From positions 208,962 through 272,961 of the forward strand of contig CAZWKQ010000002.1 of the NCBI GenBank assembly GCA_964634005.1: 64,000 nt of DNA, given 5' to 3'. This document shows positions 35,206 through 45,176 of the stretch, one piece after another (positions within the stretch are counted from its first letter, which is position 1; each line of letters begins with the position of its first letter). Source of the stretch: CAZWKQ01 sp964634005 (GTDB lineage Bacteria; Bacteroidota; Bacteroidia; Bacteroidales; JACABE01). The position numbers and the translations under genes are program-made. The notes beneath the pieces are model-generated. The model saw nothing but the letters and a program-made list of their open reading frames with translations, did not search any database and was not told the DNA's origin.

Positions 35206-36192
35206 ATGTTAGATTTAACGACAAAATACATGGGATTAGAGCTAAAGAATCCCATTATAGTAGGAAGTTCAGGATTAACTAATTCTGTAGAGAATATAAT
35301 AGAAATAGAAAAAAACGGTGCAGCTGCCGTAGTTCTGAAATCGATATTTGAAGAACAAATAAAACACGAAATAAGCAAAACTCTAAAGCAGTCGGATAAC
35401 GCATTTGCATATCCCGAAGCACTCGACTATATCAGCAATTACACCGAAGAACATTCCTTCGCTTCTTATCTCGATTTGATAAAGAATTGTAAGAAATCGG
35501 TAAAAATACCCATAATTGCCAGTATCAATTGTGTTTCGGCAAGCGAATGGATATCTTATGCAAAAAAAATAGAAGAAGCAGGAGCCGATGGACTTGAACT
35601 AAATATTTTCCTCTTACCTTCCGACCTTAATAATTCAAGCGAAGACAACGAAAAACTATATCTCGACATCGTTAATGAAGTAAAACGTCAGGTTACTATC
35701 CCTATTGCAGTTAAAACAAGCTTCTATTTCTCCGGCTTAGCTAAAATGATGTTGAAACTTTCGTGGACAGGTATCAACGGCTTGGTATTTTTCAACCGTT
35801 TCTTCTCTCCCGATATCGATATCGACAGGCTTACAATCACCAATTCCAATGTTTACAGTCGTCCCGAAGAAATAGTTACTCCTTTGCGTTGGGTTGCCGT
35901 ACTGTCCGACAGATTGTATTGCGACGTTTGTGCTTCTACCGGAATACACGACGGCAAAGCAGTAATAAAACAATTGCTCGCAGGTGCAAAAGCCATTCAA
36001 GTTGTTTCGGTTTTATATAAAAACGGTTTTACTCATATCGGAAAAATGCTCAAAGAAATAGAAGACTGGATGAAGGAACATAATTTCAATTCTATTGAAG
36101 AGTTCAGAGGAAAGATGAGCTATAAAAAATCCGAAAACTCTGCTGCTTACCTGAGGGTTCAGTTTATGAAATACTTCGCAGGTGTTGAATAA
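35206..36192 (+). CDS. Dihydroorotate dehydrogenase-like protein
   Basis: A 328-residue TIM-barrel flavoprotein homologue. It starts MLDLTTKYMGLELKNPIIVGSSG and has the EAGADGLELNIF and AVKTSFYFSG strands, with the phosphate-binding ASTGIHDGKAVIKQLLAGAKAIQVVSVLYKNG end cut up in the usual way. It differs from true PyrD in length and active-site loops and is commonly annotated only as PyrD-like. The substrate is unknown, and no pyrimidine genes are adjacent. Own promoter. Confidence 0.85.
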   Translation: MLDLTTKYMGLELKNPIIVGSSGLTNSVENIIEIEKNGAAAVVLKSIFEEQIKHEISKTLKQSDNAFAYPEALDYISNYTEEHSFASYLDLIKNCKKSVKIPIIASINCVSASEWISYAKKIEEAGADGLELNIFLLPSDLNNSSEDNEKLYLDIVNEVKRQVTIPIAVKTSFYFSGLAKMMLKLSWTGINGLVFFNRFFSPDIDIDRLTITNSNVYSRPEEIVTPLRWVAVLSDRLYCDVCASTGIHDGKAVIKQLLAGAKAIQVVSVLYKNGFTHIGKMLKEIEDWMKEHNFNSIEEFRGKMSYKKSENSAAYLRVQFMKYFAGVE

Positions 36193-36307
36193 CAACCTGC
36201 TTGCTTTTGTATCATTCTCTTTATCAAAGACTTTTAATCGCTTTTTAATTAAGATAATAAATTTGTCGTTTTTTAGTTATTAAACAATATAAAGTCGAAA
36301 AAAAAGT

Positions 36308-36315
36308 TATTTTTG
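36308..36315 (+). promoter_or_regulatory. Promoter -7 element of the DUF2795 gene
   Basis: TATTTTTG matches TAnnTTTG, 30 bases before the ATG. Confidence 0.55.
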
Positions 36316-36345
36316 CAAAAAAATTATAAATAAAATCTTCGTGTT

Positions 36346-36567
36346 ATGTATTGGACTTTAGAATTAGCATCTAAGCTCGAAGATGCACCGTGGCCGGCTA
36401 CTAAAGAGGAGTTGATTGACTACGCCCTTCGATCAGGTGCGCCTCAAGAAGTTATCGAAAACTTGAGAGAAATTGAAGACGAGGGTGAAATTTACGAAAG
36501 CATCGAAGACTTATGGCCCGATTATCCTACAAAGGATGATTTCTTCTTTCATGAAGACGAATATTAA
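36346..36567 (+). CDS. Small acidic DUF2795 protein
   Basis: A 73-residue acidic protein. It begins MYWTLELASKLEDAPWPATKEELIDYALRS-like, with the DUF2795 core (APWPATKEELIDYA, APQEVIENLREI). Many family members are uncharacterised; a helical nucleic-acid or protein-binding role has been guessed but not shown. It has its own promoter and a strong terminator, suggesting an independently and perhaps highly expressed gene. Confidence 0.85.
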   Translation: MYWTLELASKLEDAPWPATKEELIDYALRSGAPQEVIENLREIEDEGEIYESIEDLWPDYPTKDDFFFHEDEY

Positions 36568-36573
36568 TAAGTA

Positions 36574-36608
36574 AAAACCGTTCTATTTCAAACAGAACGG
36601 TTTTTTGT
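36574..36608 (+). terminator. Terminator after the DUF2795 gene
   Basis: An 11-base perfect stem AAAACCGTTCT (36574-36584) and AGAACGGTTTT (36594-36604), T-run. Confidence 0.88.
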
Positions 36609-36670
36609 TTTTATAACAACTTTTAATTAAATAACTTCTTTTTATTACCCTCTAATTTCATTATTTAGCT

Positions 36671-36678
36671 TATTTTTG
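36671..36678 (+). promoter_or_regulatory. Promoter -7 element of secA
   Basis: TATTTTTG matches TAnnTTTG, 42 bases before the ATG. Confidence 0.5.
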
Positions 36679-36720
36679 CATTAATATACAATTGAGTTTA
36701 ATACAATCTATAAATAAATT

Positions 36721-39700
36721 ATGTTTAAGTCATTATCAAAACTTTTTGGAAACAAATCGCAAAGAGATATAAAGGAAATAACTCCGATAGTTCACAAAAT
36801 AAAAGAAGCATATCAAACCATTACTACCCTCACTAATGATGAACTTCGAGAAAAAACACAGGAATTTAAAAACAGAATAAAAGAATATATTGCCGACGAA
36901 GAAAATGAAATAGCTCTTTTACTCAAAAAAATAGAAGATGAACCCGATATGGATATCGAGGAAAAAGAAGAGATATACAACGAAATAGAAAGGATTGAAA
37001 AGTCGGAATACGAAAAAACACAGGAAATTCTTATGGAAATCCTGCCCGAGGCTTTTGCCGTAATGAAAGAAACAGCAAAACGCTTTGCCGAAAACGATAA
37101 ACTGGAAGTTACTGCCAAAGAATGGGACAGAGATCTTGCAGCCAAACGCGATAATGTAAATGTAGTAGGCGACAAAGCATATTACGACAATAAATGGACA
37201 GCCGGAGGCAATATGGTAAAATGGGATATGGTACACTACGATGTGCAGCTTATTGGCGGTATAGTTCTGCATTCGGGTAAAATTGCCGAAATGGCTACAG
37301 GTGAAGGTAAAACACTCGTAGCCACTTTGCCTGTTTATTTAAACGCTCTGCCGGGTAAAGGTGTGCATGTAGTTACAGTTAACGATTACCTCGCAAAACG
37401 TGACTCCGAATGGATGGGTATGCTTTTTGAATTCCACGGATTGAAAGTTGATTGTATCGACAAACACGAACCCAACTCGGAAGCTCGACGCAATGCTTAC
37501 CTTGCCGATATTACCTACGGTACAAACAATGAATTCGGATTCGATTACCTTCGCGATAATATGGCTCGAAACCCCGAAGAATTGGTACAACGAAAACATA
37601 ATTACGCCATAGTCGATGAGGTTGACTCGGTTTTAATCGACGATGCACGTACTCCGCTTATTATCTCAGGACCAACTCCTAAAGGAGAACATCATGAGTT
37701 CGATGCACTTAAACCAAATATTCAAAAATTATACAATGCTCAAAGAAATCTCGTTACTCAAATAATTGCCGATGCCAAGAAGCTCCTTACCGGAACCCCG
37801 AGCAGCGAAGACGAAAAGAAAGGCGGCGAACTTCTGCTTAGGGCGCATAGAGGATTGCCCAAAAACAAAGCTCTTATCAAGTTTTTGAGCGAACCGGGAA
37901 TGAAAGCTCTGCTCCTGAAAACCGAAAATTTCTACATGCAGGAGCAGTCAAAAAATATGCACATTATTGACGATGAGCTTTACTTTGTTATTGACGAAAA
38001 AAACAATACAATAGACCTTACAGAAAAAGGTATCGACTATATATCAGCCGATGCCGAAGAAGCTAAACTGTATATGTTGCCCGATGTTGGTGCCGAACTT
38101 GCCGATTTGGAAAAGAAAAATCTCAGTCACGCCGAAAAAATCGAACAAAAAAGCGAAATACTACGAAACTACGCTATACAATCCGATAGAGTTCACACTA
38201 TTAATCAGCTTTTAAAAGCCTACACACTTTTCGAAAAAGATGTAGAATATGTTATTATCGATAATAAGATTAAAATTGTTGACGAGCAAACGGGTCGTAT
38301 AATGGAAGGCAGAAGATATTCCGATGGTTTGCATCAGGCTATCGAAGCAAAGGAAAATGTTAAGGTAGAAGCCGCAACTCAAACCTATGCAACCATAACC
38401 CTACAGAACTATTTCAGAATGTACAGCAAACTTGCCGGTATGACAGGTACTGCCGAAACTGAAGCCGGCGAATTTTGGGATATTTATAAGCTCGATGTAG
38501 TTGTTATTCCTACAAACAAACCCGTTATCAGAGTCGATAAAGAAGACCTTGTTTACAAAACAAAAAAAGAGAAATATGCTGCAGTAATCGACGAAATCCA
38601 GAATCTTATAAATATTGGGCGTCCGGTTCTTGTTGGTACAACTTCTGTTGAAATATCGGAACTTTTGAGTCGTTCGCTTAAAATGCGTAACATTAAACAT
38701 AATGTTCTAAATGCAAAACTTCACAAACGCGAAGCAGATATAGTTGCCGAAGCCGGTATTGCCGGTACTGTTACAATAGCAACGAATATGGCCGGTCGTG
38801 GTACCGATATCAAGCTTGGACCCGGAGTTAAAGAAGTAGGTGGTTTGGCAATAATAGGTACCGAAAGACACGAATCGCGAAGAGTTGACAGACAGTTGAG
38901 AGGTCGTGCCGGTCGTCAGGGTGACCCCGGTAGCTCTCAGTTCTTCGTTTCTCTCGAAGACGACTTAATGAGACTTTTCGGCTCCGACAGAATTGCCAAA
39001 GTTATGGACCGTCTCGGCCTCAAAGAGGGTGAAGTTATTCAACACTCCATGATTACCAAATCAATAGAAAGGGCGCAGAAAAAAGTTGAAGAAAACAATT
39101 TCGGCATAAGAAAACGATTGCTCGAATACGACGACGTTATGAACTCGCAACGCGAAGTTATCTACAAAAAAAGACGCAATGCTCTGTATGGCGACCGTTT
39201 GCCTATCGACATATCCAATATGATGTACGATACTTGCGAGCTTATTGTTAACGAGAGCATCGAAAGTCGCGATTTTAACGAATTTAATGACAACCTTATC
39301 AGAACTTTTGGTGTAGAATCACCTGTTTCCGAAAAGGACTTCTTCGCAGGAAAAGCCGAAGAAATTACTGATAAAGTATTTGCCGAAGTGTTTGCTTCTT
39401 ATAAGAGTAAAACAAAATTAATGGCCGAACATGCCTACCCTGTTATTAAAGATGTTTATGAGAATAATGGCAGCAGATACGAAAATATTTTGATACCCAT
39501 TACCGACAGGAAAAAAACACTTCAGGTTGTGGCACCTATTAAAAAGTGCTACGAAACTAAAGGCAGGGAAGTAATAACTTCAATAGAAAAAGGAATTACT
39601 CTTGCCATAATTGATGATGCTTGGAAAGAACACCTCCGCGAAATGGACGACTTAAAGCAATCGGTTCAAAATGCTACTTACGAACAAAAAGACCCGTTGT

Positions 39701-40011
39701 TGATTTACAAATTCGAGTCGTTTGAGTTGTTTAAAAAAATGATACAGGAAATTAACAAAGAGATTAGTTCATTCCTTTGCTTGGGCGAATTACCGTTGGA
39801 CAACCCCGATAATGTCAAAGAAGCAAGGGTACAGCATACTGATATGAGTAAACTGAAAACCGGAAGAGACGAAGTTTCTTCGCCTGCAGCTAACAGAACT
39901 CAAAGCGATGAAAAAGTTCAGCCTGTCAGAGTTGAAAAGAAAGTAGGACGTAACGACCCCTGTCCTTGCGGCAGCGGAAAGAAATATAAACAGTGTCATG
40001 GAAGAGAGTAG
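36721..40011 (+). CDS. secA: Preprotein translocase ATPase SecA
   Basis: A 1096-residue motor that drives exported proteins through SecYEG. Walker A is MATGEGKT at about 191-198, the DEAD-like box is [17 protein letters not shown], and [16 protein letters not shown] with [18 protein letters not shown] form motifs V and VI. The C-terminus is the zinc-binding SecB/ribosome tail ([14 protein letters not shown]). It is about 200 residues longer than E. coli SecA. The extra length includes an acidic Glu/Asp-rich stretch near 55-100 and insertions around 330-400, common in Bacteroidota. Confidence 0.97.
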   Translation: MFKSLSKLFGNKSQRDIKEITPIVHKIKEAYQTITTLTNDELREKTQEFKNRIKEYIADEENEIALLLKKIEDEPDMDIEEKEEIYNEIERIEKSEYEKTQEILMEILPEAFAVMKETAKRFAENDKLEVTAKEWDRDLAAKRDNVNVVGDKAYYDNKWTAGGNMVKWDMVHYDVQLIGGIVLHSGKIAEMATGEGKTLVATLPVYLNALPGKGVHVVTVNDYLAKRDSEWMGMLFEFHGLKVDCIDKHEPNSEARRNAYLADITYGTNNEFGFDYLRDNMARNPEELVQRKHNYAIVDEVDSVLIDDARTPLIISGPTPKGEHHEFDALKPNIQKLYNAQRNLVTQIIADAKKLLTGTPSSEDEKKGGELLLRAHRGLPKNKALIKFLSEPGMKALLLKTENFYMQEQSKNMHIIDDELYFVIDEKNNTIDLTEKGIDYISADAEEAKLYMLPDVGAELADLEKKNLSHAEKIEQKSEILRNYAIQSDRVHTINQLLKAYTLFEKDVEYVIIDNKIKIVDEQTGRIMEGRRYSDGLHQAIEAKENVKVEAATQTYATITLQNYFRMYSKLAGMTGTAETEAGEFWDIYKLDVVVIPTNKPVIRVDKEDLVYKTKKEKYAAVIDEIQNLINIGRPVLVGTTSVEISELLSRSLKMRNIKHNVLNAKLHKREADIVAEAGIAGTVTIATNMAGRGTDIKLGPGVKEVGGLAIIGTERHESRRVDRQLRGRAGRQGDPGSSQFFVSLEDDLMRLFGSDRIAKVMDRLGLKEGEVIQHSMITKSIERAQKKVEENNFGIRKRLLEYDDVMNSQREVIYKKRRNALYGDRLPIDISNMMYDTCELIVNESIESRDFNEFNDNLIRTFGVESPVSEKDFFAGKAEEITDKVFAEVFASYKSKTKLMAEHAYPVIKDVYENNGSRYENILIPITDRKKTLQVVAPIKKCYETKGREVITSIEKGITLAIIDDAWKEHLREMDDLKQSVQNATYEQKDPLLIYKFESFELFKKMIQEINKEISSFLCLGELPLDNPDNVKEARVQHTDMSKLKTGRDEVSSPAANRTQSDEKVQPVRVEKKVGRNDPCPCGSGKKYKQCHGRE

Positions 40012-40040
40012 CCATAAAAGGCTATTCTCTTATTATTTCT
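40003..40040. terminator. Bidirectional terminator between secA and the arsenate reductase-like gene
   Basis: An 11-base stem (AGAGAGTAGCC at 40003-40013, GGCTATTCTCT at 40020-40030) with one G-U pair and a six-base loop, T-rich after. It overlaps the stop codons of both convergent genes. Confidence 0.75.
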
Positions 40041-40528
40041 TTGTATAATTCATAAAATTTGTCCCTTATTTCATCGCGTACTTTTCTGTAAACCTCGGTT
40101 ATTTCTTCGTCACTGCCTGTGGCGTCAGCAGGGTCTTCAAGTGGTATGTGAATATACTTCGCATCTTTTGAACTGAATACGGGGCATTTTGCTTTAGCAT
40201 TATCACATACTGTTACTATATAGTCGAATTCCTTATTCGAATAATCATAAACCGATTTCGTATAGTGATTCTCGATATTTATATCAACTTCCTTCATCAC
40301 TTTTATTGCAAACCGATTAACGCTTACCTCAGGTTTTACTCCTGCCGATATTATTTCCAATCTTTCATCAAAAGAACGTAACCAACCTTCGGCCATTTGG
40401 CTTCTGCATGAATTTCCCGTGCAAATTACCAATATTTTCTTTCTGTTGTATTTATCAGTGCAGCTTTTACATAAATCCTTATTTTCTGATACATCTTTAC
40501 ACGTATTGCAATTATTTATTTTTCCCAT
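40022..40528 (-). CDS. Low-molecular-weight phosphatase / thioredoxin-type arsenate reductase with Cys-rich N-terminus
   Basis: A 168-residue member of the LMW protein tyrosine phosphatase fold. The P-loop is Cys36-TGNSC-Arg42-S, and VCDNAKAKCP supplies two further cysteines in the spacing of thioredoxin-coupled ArsC, which points to arsenate reduction rather than protein dephosphorylation. The first 25 residues carry two CxxC pairs (Cys7/10, Cys20/23), a zinc-ribbon-like addition not present in standard ArsC. No arsR or arsB gene is adjacent. Divergent from the xdhC operon across a 64-base gap. Confidence 0.85.
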   Translation of the reverse strand: MGKINNCNTCKDVSENKDLCKSCTDKYNRKKILVICTGNSCRSQMAEGWLRSFDERLEIISAGVKPEVSVNRFAIKVMKEVDINIENHYTKSVYDYSNKEFDYIVTVCDNAKAKCPVFSSKDAKYIHIPLEDPADATGSDEEITEVYRKVRDEIRDKFYELYKEIIRE

Positions 40529-40592
40529 AATTTTTTTATCGTTAGCAGATAATTTTTCGTAAATTTATAAACTTTTTTAAAATCTGATTAAA

Positions 40593-41360
40593 ATGAACAA
40601 TTTGTTTGCCGATGTTTATGAAAGTATTAAGAGCAGAAAGCCTTTTGCATTATGTATTGTAGTTGATACCAAAGGTTCAACACCGCGAAAAAAAGGTGCT
40701 AAAATGATAGTTTACAGCGATGGCAACATTACAGGAACTATTGGCGGAGGTGCCGTCGAAAAACAAGTTATTAATGATGCTTTAAATGTCATTAAAACAG
40801 GTAAAGCCCTTAAAAAAACATATCAGCTCGAAGAAGATTTAAGTATGCACTGCGGAGGCGAAATGGAAATATTTATCGAATCTCTTGTCGATTTGCTAAA
40901 CCTTAATATTTTCGGAGGTGGTCATGTAGGTCGTGCTTTGGCCAATTTAGCCAAGAATTTCGACTTTCAAATAAATATATTCGACTGGAGAGATATTGAT
41001 TTTTCCGACGAAGAAAAATCGTATATAAATTTTATCAAAGGCGATTATTTCGAAACTATTGATGCGTTCGATTTCAACGAATATTCGTTCAACGTAATAG
41101 TCACTCCCTCACACGAGTACGACGAAAGGTTGCTTGAAATACTTATGAAAAAACCTTATGCCTATCTCGGTATGATAGGCAGCAGAAGAAAAATAGCCTT
41201 AGTGAAAAAGAATTTTATCGAAAACTTGGGCATTAGCGAAGAAGCAATTTCAAATATCGATATGCCCATAGGAATACCCATCAAAGTTGAAACACCTGAG
41301 GAAATAGCTGTAAGCATTCTTGCAAAAATTATTGATGTAAAGAACTCAAGACAACAATAA
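40593..41360 (+). CDS. xdhC: XdhC/CoxI family molybdenum-hydroxylase maturation factor
   Basis: A 255-residue protein. The N-terminal XdhC domain shows VDTKGSTPRKKGAKMIV, GTIGGGAVEKQVI and MHCGGEMEIFIE; the C-terminal half is a Rossmann fold beginning NIFGGGHVGRALANLA, with IGSRRK. XdhC binds molybdenum cofactor, oversees its sulfuration and inserts it into xanthine dehydrogenase-type enzymes. It is the first gene of a four-gene run and lies four bases before the FeS/FAD subunit gene. Confidence 0.92.
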   Translation: MNNLFADVYESIKSRKPFALCIVVDTKGSTPRKKGAKMIVYSDGNITGTIGGGAVEKQVINDALNVIKTGKALKKTYQLEEDLSMHCGGEMEIFIESLVDLLNLNIFGGGHVGRALANLAKNFDFQINIFDWRDIDFSDEEKSYINFIKGDYFETIDAFDFNEYSFNVIVTPSHEYDERLLEILMKKPYAYLGMIGSRRKIALVKKNFIENLGISEEAISNIDMPIGIPIKVETPEEIAVSILAKIIDVKNSRQQ

Positions 41361-41364
41361 TATT

Positions 41365-42822
41365 ATGGAAAATAATACTATAAAGTTCGTTATTGACGGT
41401 AAATTAGTCGAGCTTAGTTTCAATGGTGTCGATTCTTTTAAGCCAAGCACTACATTACTAAACTATTTACGTTCACTTCCCGATCATAAAGGCGTAAAAG
41501 AAGGATGTGCCGAAGGCGATTGCGGTGCTTGTACCGTTGTTATTTGTGAGCTTGATACCGAGAATAACATTACTTACAAAACTGTCGATTCTTGTTTGGT
41601 ATTTTTACCTATGATACATGGAAAACAGATAATTACAGTTGAAAACCTCGAACATAGAATCGGTAAAGATGTAATATTGCATTCGGTACAAAAAAAATTA
41701 GCCGAAAATCACGGTAGTCAATGTGGATATTGTACTCCGGGAATTGTAATGTCTTTGTTTGGCCTTTATAAAAGTAATAAGAAAATCGATAAACCTATGG
41801 TTGAAGATGCTTTAACGGGCAATTTATGCCGTTGTACGGGATATAAACCTATTATCGATTCTGCTATAGATGTATGTACTAACAAAAAGGATGATCATTT
41901 TACCGAAAAGGAACATTTAATAAAAGAATTATTAACAGAAATTAATCGAAATAAAGAAACAATAATACTTAACCATAAAGAGCAAAAATATATTATTCCG
42001 TTCACATTGGAAGAAGCTCTTGTATGCAGGAAAAAATATCCGGATGCGGTAATTATCAACGGAGCCACCGATATTGCACTAAAACAAACCAAAAAAAATG
42101 AATTTATTCCTGTTATAATCGATTTATCACATATTGCTGAGTTAAAAGAGATAAAGCATAATAACAAAAATATCATAATCGGTTCGGGTGTATCTGTCGA
42201 AAAACTCAAATCGGCAATGGAGTTGTATTATCCCGGATTTGAAGATGTTTTAAAAGTATTCGGCTCGCTGCAAATAAGAAATTTAGCAACTGTTGGCGGA
42301 AATATCGGTTCAGCTTCGCCTATTGGCGACACTCTACCGTTTTTGTTTGTTTTAAATGCAATTATTGAAACTCAAAATTTGAACCAAACACGTTATATCC
42401 CCGTTCAGGATTTTATTGTAGATTATCGCAAAACTTCTTTGCTGCCCGATGAATTGATTACTAACGTAATAATCAGAGATTCATTCGAATGCAGTATTAT
42501 TAAATCATACAAGGTTTCACGACGTAAAGACCTCGATATCTCGACTCTTAGTGCTTCTTTCAGGTTGAAACTCGATAACAACGGTATAGTTGAAAATATA
42601 GTTATTGCATACGGAGGAATGGCTGCTACAACAAAAAGAGCTGCAAAAACTGAGGATTTTCTGTTTAACAAAAAATGGGAAAGACAAACAATAGATAATG
42701 CTATACAAATACTGAAAAAAGAATTTACTCCAATCTCCGATGCAAGGGCTGAAGCCGAATTTAGGACAATTGCCTGTGGCAATCTGCTTTTGAAGTTCTG
42801 GAGCGAAACCGTTTGTGATTAG
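41365..42822 (+). CDS. xdhA: Xanthine dehydrogenase-type FeS/FAD subunit
   Basis: A 485-residue fusion of two electron-transfer modules. Residues 1-170 hold two [2Fe-2S] clusters: the plant-type site in GCAEGDCGACTVV with a later Cys, and the second in CGYCTPGIV and LCRCTGYKPI. Residues about 200-485 form an FAD-binding domain (VIINGATDIAL, IRNLATVGGNIGSASPIGD) plus a CO-dehydrogenase-like C-terminal domain. Electrons from the molybdenum subunit would pass through it to NAD or another acceptor. The gene overlaps nothing and is 11 bases from the molybdopterin subunit. Confidence 0.92.
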   Translation: MENNTIKFVIDGKLVELSFNGVDSFKPSTTLLNYLRSLPDHKGVKEGCAEGDCGACTVVICELDTENNITYKTVDSCLVFLPMIHGKQIITVENLEHRIGKDVILHSVQKKLAENHGSQCGYCTPGIVMSLFGLYKSNKKIDKPMVEDALTGNLCRCTGYKPIIDSAIDVCTNKKDDHFTEKEHLIKELLTEINRNKETIILNHKEQKYIIPFTLEEALVCRKKYPDAVIINGATDIALKQTKKNEFIPVIIDLSHIAELKEIKHNNKNIIIGSGVSVEKLKSAMELYYPGFEDVLKVFGSLQIRNLATVGGNIGSASPIGDTLPFLFVLNAIIETQNLNQTRYIPVQDFIVDYRKTSLLPDELITNVIIRDSFECSIIKSYKVSRRKDLDISTLSASFRLKLDNNGIVENIVIAYGGMAATTKRAAKTEDFLFNKKWERQTIDNAIQILKKEFTPISDARAEAEFRTIACGNLLLKFWSETVCD

Positions 42823-42833
42823 TATAACATTAA

Positions 42834-45158
42834 ATGTTACTCAACATGGATGAAAATAATTTATATCACGAAAGCGCAATAAAACATGTAAGAGGAAAAT
42901 CAATATATGTTAATGATATCGATGCCGGCAAATTAATGTTATGCGGTAAAGTCTTTTACAGCCCTTTTTCTCATGCCGAAATAAAATCGATAAACATTGA
43001 AAAAGCGCTTAAAGTTAAGGGAGTACATGCAATATTGACATATAAAGATATTCCGGGTATTAATCAGTTAGGACCGGTTTATCACGATGAACTTTGCTTA
43101 GCCGAGAACGAAGTTACATTCATGGGACAGGCTATTGCATTAATAGCTGCCGAAAGTATTGAAATAGCTTTAAAGGCTGAAAAACTGATTGAAGTAGTCT
43201 TTAATCAAAAACATCCTGTTATTACAATAGAAGAAGCAATTGAAAAGAATCAATTGCTTGCTGAGCCTCGTATAATCAGCAGGGGAGATGTCGAAAGTGC
43301 GTTAAATAATTCCCTGCATACCATCGAAGGCACTTTAAAAACTGGAGCTCAGGAACATTGGTATCTCGAAACACAATCGAGTTTATGCATACCTGTCGAA
43401 GACGATTATTACATTTACAGCAGTACTCAACACCCTTCCGAAACGCAGGCAATAGTCGCCGAAGTATTAGGGTTAAACCGAAATCGCATAATAGTGGAAG
43501 TGAAAAGAATGGGAGGCGGTTTTGGCGGTAAGGAAACTCAAGGGAATCATGTGGCAGCATGGGCTGCTTTGCTTAGTTATCATACCAAACGCCCCGTTAA
43601 AATTCATCTTTTCAGAGATGATGACCAGATTATGACAGGAAAACGTCATAGGTTTATATCTAATTACAAAATCGGGTTCGATAGTGATGGTGTAATTAAT
43701 GCATACAAGGTAGAATTAAACTCCGATGCGGGTGCTTGTGCCGATTTGTCTATGGCTATTCTCGAACGTGCCGTATTTCACGCCGATAATAGTTACTATA
43801 TCCCCAATATTTCGGTTCAGGGTAGAGCTTGGATTACAAATTTGCCTCCAAATACCGCCTTCAGAGGATTTGGTGGACCACAGGGCATGGCCGTTATCGA
43901 AAATGCTATCGACCGTATCGCCCGATTCTTAGGGAAAGACCCTGCCGAAATAAGATTAAAGAATTTTTACAAGGAAGAGCATAATAATCTTACTCATTAC
44001 GAACAAAAAGTAGAAAACAACAGATTATTTACCATTTTCAATAATCTTGTCAAATCATCCGATTATTACAATCGTCGAAAAGAAATTGATAAGTTTAACG
44101 AAAAAAATGAGTTTTACAAAAAAGGGATAGCATTAACGCCTGTAAAATTCGGCATTTCTTTTACTACTTCTTTTTTAAATCAGGCAGGAGCTTTGGTTAA
44201 TATTTATCAAGATGCTTCGGTGCAGGTAAATCATGGAGGTACAGAAATGGGGCAGGGGTTACACACAAAAATTCTGGGTATAGCTGCAAAGGAATTGGGA
44301 ATATCGCCCGAAAATATCAGGATTAATCCTACCGATACTTCCAAAGTTCCTAATACTTCGGCAACTGCTGCATCCTCAGGCAGCGACCTTAATGGTATGG
44401 CCGTGAAAAATGCCATCGATTTATTAAAAACTCGTTTAATTCCGTTGATAATCGATGAATACAAACTCAAGTATCCCGAAATCGAAATTGATGATAAGCA
44501 TTTTGTTTTCGAAAGAAATTGTATTTACCACCCGAATCATCCTGATAAAGCATTTACATTCGCCGAAATTGTTAAGAAAGCATATCTAAGCAAAATTAGT
44601 CTCAGTTCAACAGGTTATTACGCTACTCCCGGATTATTTTTCGACAAACAACAAGGCAGAGGCCATCCGTTTCATTATTATGCATTTGGTATGGCGGTTT
44701 CGGAAGTTATTATCGATACATTGACAGGTAGTCATAAAATACTTCGCACTGATATTCTACATGATACCGGAAATTCATTAAACGAAGGTATTGACATAGG
44801 TCAAGTTCAGGGTGGATTTATTCAAGGCGTCGGTTGGTGTACTACTGAAGTAGTTAAATGGGATAATAATGGCAAACTTCTTAATCATTCTCCCGATACT
44901 TATAAAATTCCTACTGTTCAGGATATTCCTGACGATTTTAGGGTCGAGCTGTTGAAAGATGCTCCTAACGTTAATACTATTCATAACAGTAAGGCTGTTG
45001 GCGAACCTCCTTTTATGCTTGCCTTTTCGGTTTGGCTTGCTATAAAAGACGCTATTTCGGCAGTAGGAAACCATAAGTTTGAACCTGATTTCGAATTGCC
45101 TGCTACCAACGAAGTCATATTAAAATCAATTGAAAGAATAAGGGAACAAATTTTATAA
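42834..45158 (+). CDS. xdhB: Xanthine dehydrogenase-type molybdopterin-binding subunit
   Basis: A 774-residue catalytic subunit that hydroxylates purines or similar N-heterocycles. Molybdopterin motifs are clear: GGGFGGKE, the AFRGFGGPQGM loop, GGTEMGQGLHTK and TAASSGSDLNGMAV. The catalytic Glu is in KAVGEPPFMLAFSV. Substrate-pocket Glu and Arg residues fit xanthine-type enzymes but do not prove the substrate. An in-frame ATG at 42846 is an alternative start. The neighbouring YgeY-type gene raises the option of a selenium-dependent form, whose labile selenium is not visible in sequence. Confidence 0.9.
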   Translation: MLLNMDENNLYHESAIKHVRGKSIYVNDIDAGKLMLCGKVFYSPFSHAEIKSINIEKALKVKGVHAILTYKDIPGINQLGPVYHDELCLAENEVTFMGQAIALIAAESIEIALKAEKLIEVVFNQKHPVITIEEAIEKNQLLAEPRIISRGDVESALNNSLHTIEGTLKTGAQEHWYLETQSSLCIPVEDDYYIYSSTQHPSETQAIVAEVLGLNRNRIIVEVKRMGGGFGGKETQGNHVAAWAALLSYHTKRPVKIHLFRDDDQIMTGKRHRFISNYKIGFDSDGVINAYKVELNSDAGACADLSMAILERAVFHADNSYYIPNISVQGRAWITNLPPNTAFRGFGGPQGMAVIENAIDRIARFLGKDPAEIRLKNFYKEEHNNLTHYEQKVENNRLFTIFNNLVKSSDYYNRRKEIDKFNEKNEFYKKGIALTPVKFGISFTTSFLNQAGALVNIYQDASVQVNHGGTEMGQGLHTKILGIAAKELGISPENIRINPTDTSKVPNTSATAASSGSDLNGMAVKNAIDLLKTRLIPLIIDEYKLKYPEIEIDDKHFVFERNCIYHPNHPDKAFTFAEIVKKAYLSKISLSSTGYYATPGLFFDKQQGRGHPFHYYAFGMAVSEVIIDTLTGSHKILRTDILHDTGNSLNEGIDIGQVQGGFIQGVGWCTTEVVKWDNNGKLLNHSPDTYKIPTVQDIPDDFRVELLKDAPNVNTIHNSKAVGEPPFMLAFSVWLAIKDAISAVGNHKFEPDFELPATNEVILKSIERIREQIL

Positions 45159-45176
45159 ACTTTAAAAAACTTTATT

